Origin: Taudactylus pleione | Taxonomy: Eukaryota > Chordata > Amphibia > Anura > Myobatrachidae | NCBI GenBank assembly: GCA_031769625.1 | Contig: JAUIMM010000115.1 | Location: 12,632,501 to 12,696,500, forward strand | Direction of reading: 5' to 3' | Length of the DNA: 64,000 nt | Shown here: piece by piece, positions 56,800-64,000 of the stretch | Position numbering within the stretch: the first letter of the stretch is position 1 | How the letters are laid out: every line of letters begins with the position of its first letter | The notes under the pieces: generated by a model | Told to the model about the DNA's origin: nothing | The model's database searches: none | What the model saw: the letters and a program-made list of their open reading frames with translations, nothing else | Translations under genes and position numbers: made by a program

Positions 56800-58080
56800 T
56801 TTGTGAATTGTGCAGTAGCCGCACGTGCATCAACAAACTAGTGCCAAGCGTGCGCCTGTGTCATAAGTAAAGGGCCGGCTGGCTTGACCGTTAAAGGGTG
56901 CTGTAACCCCCAAAGTACACTCCAAACCAAATAACAAAATATTTTTTCTGTGTTTGTGAATTGTGTGCGCAGTAGCCGCACGTGCATCAACAAAGTAGTG
57001 CCAAGCGTGCGCCTGTGTCATAAGTAAAGGACCGGCTGGCTTGACTGTTAAAGGGTGCTGTAACCCCCAAAGTACACTCCAAACCAAAAAAATATATATT
57101 TTCTGTGTTTGTGAATTGTGTGCGCAGTAGCCGCACGTGCATCAACAAAGTAGTGCCAAGCGTGCGCCTGTGTCATAAGTAAAGGGCCGGCTGGCTTGAC
57201 CGTCAAAGGGTGCTGTAACCCCCAAAGTACACTCCAAACCAAATAACAAAATATTTTTTCTGTGTTTGTGAATTGTGTGCGCAGTAGCCGCACGTGCATC
57301 CACAAAGTAGTGCCAAGCGTGCGCCTGTGTCATAAGTAAAGGACCGGCTGGCTTTACTGTTAAAGGGTGCTGTAACCCCCAAAGTACACTCCAAACCAAA
57401 AAAAAATATATTTTCTGTGTTTGTGAATTGTGTGCGCAGTAGCCGCACGTGCATCAACAAAGTAGTGCCAAGCGTGCGCCTGTGTCATAAGTAAAGGGCT
57501 GGCTGGCTTGACCGTCAAAGGGTGCTGTAACCCCCAAAGTACACTCCAAACCAAATAACAAAATATTTTTTCTGTGTTTGTGAATTGTGTGCGCAGTAGC
57601 CGCACATGCATCAACAAAGTAGTGCCAAGCGTGCGCCTGTGTCATAAGTAAAGGGCCAGCTGGCTTGACCGTTAAAGGGTGCTGTAACCCCCAAAGTACA
57701 CTCCAGTCCAAACCAAGAAAAAAATATTTTCTGTGTTTGTGAATTGTGTGCGCAGTAGCCGCACGTGCATCAACAAAGTAGTGCCAAGCGTGCGCCTGTG
57801 TCTTAAGTAAAGGGCCGGCTGGCTTGACCGTTAAAGGGTGCTGTAACCCCCAAAGTACACTCCAAACCAAATAACAAAATATTTTTTCTGTGTTTGTGAA
57901 TTGTGTGCGCAGTAGCCGCACGTGCATCAACAAAGGAGCAGCGCCAAGCGTGCGCCTGTATCCCATAAGTAAGAGCCGGCTGGCTCATTTCTTAAAGGGT
58001 GGTGTAACCCACAAAGTGCACTACTCTCCAGCAAAAATAAAAAAATATTTTCTGTGTTTAGCCGCACGTATATATCAAAT
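56800..58080 (+). repeat. 5' subterminal array with a two-unit higher-order repeat (copy E)
   Basis: About eight units of roughly 156 bp. Two unit types alternate: one with AAATAACAAAATATTTTTTC (56928, 57240, 57553, 57868) and one with an A-run followed by TATATTTTC (57083, 57395, 57710). Paired variants such as AAAGGACCGGCTGG (57027, 57340) and GACCGTCAAAGG recur every 312-313 bp, showing amplification in dimers. Confidence 0.9.
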
Positions 58081-58093
58081 CGATATAACATAA

Positions 58094-61000
58094 ATGGAGG
58101 ACCAAACTTTCTCAGATAAAAATAAAATAGAGAAAGATCAAGAACCACTTCCTCCTAGTGCTGAAGCTGCTGCCACTAGTCATGACATAGACGATAACAT
58201 GCCATTAACGTCGTCTGCCAAGGCCGATGCCCAATGTCATAGTAGAGGGCACATACAATCCCAAATGACAAAGTTCAGGATAATGACCTTGAAAAAAACA
58301 TTTAAATCATCTGAAGAGAAACGTAAACTTGCCAATATGCCATTTATGACAAGGAGTGGCAAGGAACGGCTAAGGTCGATCCCTAGTATTTTCATGACTA
58401 GTGGTTCAGCTTCACATGACGATGGAAACCCTCCTCCCACTAAAAAATCAAAAGAGTTAAGCTGGCAAAAGCACAGCGAAGAACTGTGCTTTCTAAGAAG
58501 ATATCACAAATCCCCAATGAGAGTCCAAGTGTGGTGGTGGTTGCGATGCCTGACCTTCCCAGCACTGGACGGGAAGAGGTGGCTCTTTCCACCATTTGCA
58601 CACCCCCTGCAAGTGCTGAAAGGAGCACCCACAGTCCACTTGCTGATATGCAAATTGAAGATGTCACTGTTGAAGTACAACAGGATGAGGATACTGGTGT
58701 AGCTGGGCCTGAGGAGGAAGTTGGCGAGGAGGATTCTGATGGTGATGTGGTTTGTTTAAATCAGGCTCCGGGGGAGACAGTTGTTGTCCGTGGGATGAAA
58801 AAGCCCATCATGGTCATGCCTGGGCAGAATACCAAACATTCCACCTCTTTGGTCTGGCAATATTTCTATCCAAATCCGGACAACAACTGTCTTGCCATAT
58901 GTACCATATGTAAAGGTGGATTAAGTAGGGGTAGGGACGTTAACCACCTAGGAACATCCTCCCTTATACGGCACCTGCAGCGTGTTCATAATAAGTTACT
59001 GTCAAGTTCAGAAACTTTGGCTAAGACCGTAAGCAGTCCAGGGACACCTAAATCCCGTTGTCCTGTTGTATCCAAGCGCCTGCAAACCACACCGTCAACT
59101 CCCTCCTCGTCAATTTCCTCCTTAGTCAGGATCGGAAGTAGTCCTGCAGGCCATGTCACTGGCATGACTGACTCTCCTATCCGGGATCCCTCCGGAGGAT
59201 CCTGCATTGCTACGCCTCCTGCTGCCGCTGCTGCTGTTGCTGCTGCTGGGAGTCGTTCATCATCCCAGAGAGGAAGTAGGAACACCACTACTTTTACTAA
59301 ACAATTGACCCTCCAACAGTCCTTAGCCAGGAGGATGAAGTACGACAGCAGTCATCCTGAAGCAAAACGTATAACTGAGGCCTTGACTGCTATGTTGGTG
59401 TTAGACGTGCGTCCGGTATCCACCATTAGTGCAGTGGGATTTAGACAATTGATGGAGGTAGTGTGTCCCCGGTTCCAAATCCCGTCTAGATTCCACTTCA
59501 CTAGGCAGGCGATACCGAGACTGTATAGAAACGTCAGAAAAAGTGTCCTCAGTGTCCTGAAAAATGCCGTTGTACCCAATGTCCACTTAACCACGGACAA
59601 GTGGACAAGTGGAACAGGGCAGACTAAGGACTATATGACTGTGACAGCCCACTGGGTAGATGTATTACCTTACGCAGCAACAGCAGCAGCATCACCAGTA
59701 GCAGCATCTCAGAAACGCCAGCTCGTTCCAAGGCAGGCTACGCTGTGTATCACCGGTTTCAGTAAGAGGCACACCGCCGACAACCTCTTAGAGAAACTGA
59801 GGGAAATTATCGCCCAGTGGCTTACCCCACTTAGACTCTCCTGGGGATTTGTGATATCTGACAACGCCACCAATATTGTGCGGGCATTACATCTGGGCAA
59901 ATTCCAGCACGTCCCATGTTTTGCTCACACAATAAACTTGGTGGTGCGGAATTTTCTGAAAGCGACAGGGGCGTGCAGGAGATGCTTTGGGTGGCCCGAA
60001 AAATTTCTGGCCACTTTCACCATTCAGCGACTGCGTGCCGAAGACTGGAGCGCCAGCAAACACTCTTGAACCTGCCCCACCATCACCTGAAGCAAGAGGT
60101 TGTGACGCGGTAGAACTCAACCCTCTATATGCTTCAGAGGAAGGAGGAGCAGCAAAAGGCCATACAAGCCTATACATCCACCTATGACATAGGCAAAGGA
60201 GGGGGTATGCACCTGACTCAAGCACAGTGGAGAATGATTTCCGTGTTGTGCAAGGTTCTCCAGCCCTTCGAACTTGCCACACGTGAAGTCAGTTCAGACA
60301 CTGCCAGCTTGAGTCAGGTCATTCCCCTCATCAGGCTTTTGCAGAAGCAGCTGGAGAAAGTGAAGGAGGAGCTAAGACGGAGCGATTCCGCTCGGCTTGT
60401 GGGACTTGTCGATGAAGCCCTTCATTCGCTTAGCCAGGATTCCAGAGTGGTCAATCTGTTGAAATCAGACCACTACATTTTGGCCACCGTGCTCAATCCT
60501 AGGTTTAAAGCCTATGTGGTGTCTCTCTTTCCGGCCGACACAAGCCTGCAGAGGTGCAAAGACCTGCTGGTGAACACACTGTCAGCTGAAGCGGAACGTG
60601 ACACGTCGACAGCTCCTTCTTCATTTTCTCCCGCAACTGGGGCTGCCAGGAAAAAACTTAGCTATCCTAAGCAACCCGCTGGCGGTGATGCAGGGCAGGC
60701 AGGACCAAGTTTGGACATCTGGTCTGGACGGAAGGACCTGGCAACAATTTCTGACATGTCTACTGTCACTGCATATGATACTGTCACCATTGACAGAATG
60801 GTGGAGGATTACATCAGTGACAGCATCCAAGTAGGCATGTCAGACAGTCCATACCTGTACTGGCAGGAAAAAGAGGCAATTTGGAGGCCCCTGTACAAAC
60901 TGGCTCTATTTTACCTGAGTTGCCCCCCCCTCCAGTGTGTACTCTGAAAGAGTGTTTAGTGCAGCCGGGAACCTTGTCAGCAAAAGGCGTAGGAGGTTGC

Positions 61001-61206
61001 TTCCACAGAATGTGGAGAAGATGATGTTCATCAAAATGAATTATCAGCTCTTCCAGGGAGACCAGCCTCCAGAAAGTACAGAGGGACCTGTGGTGGTGGA
61101 TTCCAGTGGGGACGAGTTAATACTCTGTGAGGATGAGGATGTACACACTGAAGAGGGTGAGGAATCGGTGGATGAGGAGGATGAGGATGACATCTTGCCT
61201 CCGTAG
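58094..61206 (+). pseudogene. hAT transposase (ZBED-like), copy E, four lesions
   Basis: A cut-and-paste transposase acting in the nucleus on the element ends. From ATG 58094: basic N-terminus (KLANMPFMTRSGKER), acidic region, BED finger (VWQYFYPNPDNNCLAICTIC...HLGTSSLIRHLQRVH, about 58850-58990), LDVRPVSTISAVGFRQLMEV, TTDKWTSGTGQTKDY (first catalytic Asp), FVISDNATNIVRAL (second Asp), VPCFAHTINLVV, HLTQAQWRMISVLCKVLQP, YILATVLNPRFKAYVV, YLYWQEKEAIWRPLYKLALFYL and YSERVFSAAGNLVSKRRRR (dimerisation domain), then an acidic tail ending DDILPP. Lesions: one base lost in an A run near 58445, a frameshift near 59965, a TAG at 60111-60113 where relatives have Trp, and a frameshift in the C run 60923-60930. 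Few lesions in about 3.1 kb imply recent inactivation. Confidence 0.92.
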
Positions 61207-61249
61207 AGTCAGTTTGTGCAGGGACAGATTAATTGCCAGCTTGTTTTGT

Positions 61250-61325
61250 GGGGGCCCAAACGAACCAATCATTTCAGCCACAGTTGTGTGGCAGACCCTG
61301 GCGCTGAAATGATTGGTTTGTTAAA
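61250..61325. repeat. Conserved 3' palindrome of the hAT family (copy E instance)
   Basis: AACGAACCAATCATTTCAGC and GCTGAAATGATTGGTTTGTT form 16-17 bp arms about 30 bp apart, just after the transposase stop. The same structure is present in A (19295-19355), B (35680-35742), D (46390-46450) and F (62388-62450). Each arm contains a CCAAT motif. Confidence 0.88.
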
Positions 61326-62503
61326 GTGTGCATGTCCTGTTTATACAACATAAGGGTGGGTGGGAGGGGCCAAGGACAATTCCATCTTGCACCTCTTTTT
61401 TTTCTTTGCATTATGTACAGTTTGGGGCCTAGTTTTTCAAACTGCCATCCTGTCTGCCACTGCAGTATCACGCCTAGATGGGTCACATGTTTGTGCCGCC
61501 CACTCGTGTCGCTTAGCATAGTCATCCAGCTACCTCGGTGCAACCTTTTGGACATAAAAACACTATTGTGAGGTGTGAGGTGTTCAGAATAGACTGGAAA
61601 TGAGTGGAAATTAAGGTTATTAAGGTTAATAATAGCATAGGAGCAGAAAAACCTACAAATTCTGTGATTTTAGTTGTTTTTATGCTTTTTTCAAAAAAAT
61701 ACAGATCCAAAACACAAAACCCAGAACCCAAAACACGGAAGGGTGGTTTTGGCAAAACCAATCCAGATCCAAAACACGAAGAAAGATCCAGATCCAAAAC
61801 CAAAACACGAAAAGTGGCCGGTGCACACCCCTAGTGCAGACAGGGGATGATCCTCAGTTGCTTTTTTTATAGGGGTGTGCACCGGCCACTTTTCGTGTTT
61901 TGTGTTTTGGTTTTGGATCTGGATCTTTCTTCGTGTTTTGGATCTGGATTGGTTTTGCCAAAACCACCCTTCGTGTTTAGTGTTCTGGGTTTTGTGTTTT
62001 GGATCTGTATTTTTTTGAAAAAAAGCATAAAAACAGCTAAAATCACAGAATTTGTAGGTTTTTCTGCTCCTATGCTATTATTAACCTCAATAACCTTAAT
62101 TTTCACTCATTTCCAGTCTATTCTGAACACCTCACACCTCACTATAGTGTTTTTATGTCCAAAAGGTTGCACCGAGGTAGCTGGATGACTATGCTAAGCG
62201 ACACGAGTGGGCGGCACAAACACATGACCCATCTTGGCGTGAAACTGCAGTGGCAGACAGGATGGCAGTTTGAAAAACTAGGCCCCAAACTGTACATAAT
62301 GCAAAGAAAAAAAAGAGGTGCAAGATGGAATTGTCCTTGGGCCCTCCCACCCACCCTTATGTTGTATAAACAGGACATGCACACTTTAACAAACCAATCA
62401 TTTCAGCGCCAGGGTCTGCCACACAACTGTGGCTGAAATGATTGGTTCGTTTGGGCCCCCACAAAACAAGCTGGCAATTAATCTGTCCCTGCACAAACTG
62501 GCT

Positions 62504-64000
62504 CTACGGAGGCAAGATGTCATCCTCTTCCTCCTCATCCACCGATTCCTCACCCTCTTCAGTGTGTACATCCTCATCCTCACAGAGTATTAATTCGTCC
62601 CCGCTGGAACCACAGGTCCCTCTGTACGTTCTGGAGGCTGGTCACCCTGGAAGAGTTGATAATTCATTTTATGAACATCATCTTCTCCACATTTTGTGGA
62701 AGCAACCTCCTACGCCTTTCGCTGACAAGGTTCCCGGCTGCATTAAACACTCTTTCGGAGTACACACTGGAGGGGGGGCAACTCAGGTAAAATAGAGCCA
62801 GTTTGTACAGGGACCTCCAAATTGCTTCTTTTTCCTGCCAGTACAGGTACGGACTGTCTGACATGCCTACTTGGATGCTGTCACCGATGTAATCCTTTAA
62901 CAGACAGACGCACGCTTGTCACTGCTGCTTTGAGGATGCAAGTGCGGCTACAGCCCACACAATTCACAAAGACAGAAAAAAAAAAAGAATATTTTTATTG
63001 TTTGTGGAGTGCACTTTGAGGGTTACACCACCCTTTAACAGACAGACGCACGCTTGTCGCTGCTGCTTTGAGGATGCAAGTGCGGCTACAGCCCACACAA
63101 TTCACAAAGACAGAAAAAAGAAGAAGAATATTTTTATTGTTTGTGTAGCACACTTTGAGGGTGTCACCACCCTTTAACAGACAGACGCACGCTTGTCGCT
63201 GCTGCTTTAAGGATGCAGGTGCGGCTACAGCCCACACATTTCACAAAGACAGAAAAAAAAAGAACAATATTTTAATTGTTTGTGTAGCACACTTTGAGGG
63301 TGTCACCACCCTTTAACAGACAGACGCACGCTTGTCGCTGCTGCTTTAAGGATGCAGGTGCGGCTACAGCCCACACAATTCACAAAGACAGAAAAAAGAA
63401 GAAGAATATTTTTATTGTTTGTGTAGCACACTTTGAGGGTGTCACCACCCTTTAACAGACAGACGCACGCTTGTCGCTGCTGCTTTGAGGATGCAAGTGC
63501 GGCTACATCGCACACAAGTCACAAACACATTAAAAAAATAGTTTTTTATTTTTTGGAGCACTTTGAGAGTTACACCACCCTTTAACAGACAGACGCACGC
63601 TTGTCGCTGCTGCTTTGAGGATGCAAGTGCGGCTACAGCCCACACAATTCACAAAGACAGAAAAAAAAAGAAGAATATTTTTATTGTTTGTGTAGCACAC
63701 TTTGAGGGTGTCACCACCCTTTAACAGACAGACGCACGCTTGTCGCTGCTGCTTTAAGGATGCAGGTGCGGCTACAGCCCACACATTTCACAAAGACCGA
63801 AAAAAAAAGAACAATATTTTTATTGTTTGTGTAGCACACTTTGAGGGTGTCACCACCCTTTAACAGACAGACGCACGCTTGTCGCTGCTGCTTTGAGGAT
63901 GCAGGTGGAATCTAGACGGGATTTGGAACCGGGGACACACTACCTCCATCAATTGTCTAAATCCCACTGCACTAATGGCGGATACCGGACGCACGTCTAA
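62504..64000 (-). pseudogene. hAT transposase remnant in copy F (partial)
   Basis: Minus-strand C-terminus with YLYWQEKEAIWRSLYKLALFYL, YSERVFNAAGNLVSERRRR and the acidic tail ending at 62504-62506. The catalytic core is replaced by the tandem array. The segment preceding IPSRFH (LDVRPVSAISAVGFRQ) appears from 63906 to the window edge. Confidence 0.85.
62890..63905 (-). repeat. Internal tandem array replacing the transposase core (copy F)
   Basis: About nine units of roughly 115-120 bp with CCCTTTAACAGACAGACGC, CTTGTCGCTGCTGCTTTGAG and GCGGCTACAGCCCACAC. One unit (63495-63560) carries ACATCGCACACAAGTCAC, matching a variant in copy A at 20125-20150. The array is longer than in A. Confidence 0.88.

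Larger units (their letters stand above)
56231..61833 (+). mobile_element. hAT copy E, nearly complete autonomous element (5,603 bp)
   Basis: It starts TAGGGGTGAGCGGGTTCGG and ends CCGGTGCACACCCCTA, with perfect 8-bp duplications GTGCAGAC at 56223-56230 and 61834-61841. Regions in order: CpG-rich palindromic 5' end (56231-56345), TATA promoter (56395), CA/TG-rich leader (56460-56780), 155-bp array (56800-58080), transposase (58094-61206), conserved palindrome (61250-61320) and 3' end with repeated GTTTTGGATCTG motifs. It is the best reference copy in the window and interrupts a Penelope-like endonuclease. Confidence 0.96.
61870..64000 (-). mobile_element. hAT copy F, rearranged, truncated by the window edge
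   Basis: It starts TAGGGGTGTGCACCGG 36 bp after the end of copy E, in inverted orientation. The transposase C-terminus (62504-62890) is followed by a long internal array (62890-63905) and then by the middle part of the transposase (63906-64000). Both junctions are the same as in copy A, so A and F descend from one rearranged ancestor. The far end and target duplication lie outside the window. Confidence 0.92.

Overview
The window contains no host gene, rRNA or tRNA that I can support. It is a dense, nested accumulation of transposable elements from a large, repeat-rich vertebrate genome. The mix of Penelope-like retroelements, an L1-type LINE, BED-finger hAT transposons, a PIF/Harbinger fragment and many short inverted-repeat elements (MITEs) fits an anuran amphibian best. 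That assignment is inference: no diagnostic host gene is present.

Layout. 1-3345: MITEs and spacer. 3346-6330: a 5'-truncated Penelope-like element (reverse transcriptase plus GIY-YIG endonuclease) split at 4352-4900 by a MITE made of about twelve consecutive hairpins. 6.7-12.0 kb: a small hAT element with target duplication, a second multi-hairpin MITE (7133-7651), a TTAGGG-rich minisatellite, and two abutting hairpin-rich MITEs (10957-12003). 12.5-18.8 kb: small hAT elements, several with 8-bp target duplications, and minisatellites. 18796-21740: hAT copy A. 21.7-32.6 kb: MITEs, two CCCTAA-rich minisatellite elements, a third multi-hairpin MITE (25930-26491) and a 24-25 bp minisatellite interrupted by a MITE. 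32.65-53.15 kb: one L1-type LINE on the minus strand, broken up by hAT copy C (34669-43695, itself interrupted by copy B, 35228-39874), hAT copy D (45874-49715) and an unclassified 1.3-kb insertion in ORF1. 53.7-54.3 kb: a Harbinger transposase fragment. 55.1-56.2 kb: the 3' part of a second Penelope-like element (minus strand), interrupted by hAT copy E (56231-61833). Copy F starts 36 bp later in inverted orientation and runs off the window.

Main biology. Copies A, B, D, E and F are one hAT family (ends TAGGGGTGWGC, 8-bp target duplications). Its autonomous form has a TATA promoter, a large 5' subterminal array of about 155-bp repeats, a BED-finger transposase of roughly 1,000 codons and a conserved 3' palindrome. 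E is nearly complete, with four visible lesions. D is an internal deletion that keeps only the N-terminus and BED finger, joined in frame to the acidic C-terminal tail. A and F share a derived structure in which the catalytic core is replaced by a tandem array of about 117-bp units related to the element's own subterminal repeat. C is a related but distinct hAT family (ends TAGAGATG).

The most unusual structure is the recurring chain-of-hairpins architecture of several MITEs (4352-4900, 7133-7651, 25930-26491 and, less regularly, 10957-12003, 9902-10241, 29620-29901). Each is almost wholly composed of adjacent, mutually unrelated palindromes.
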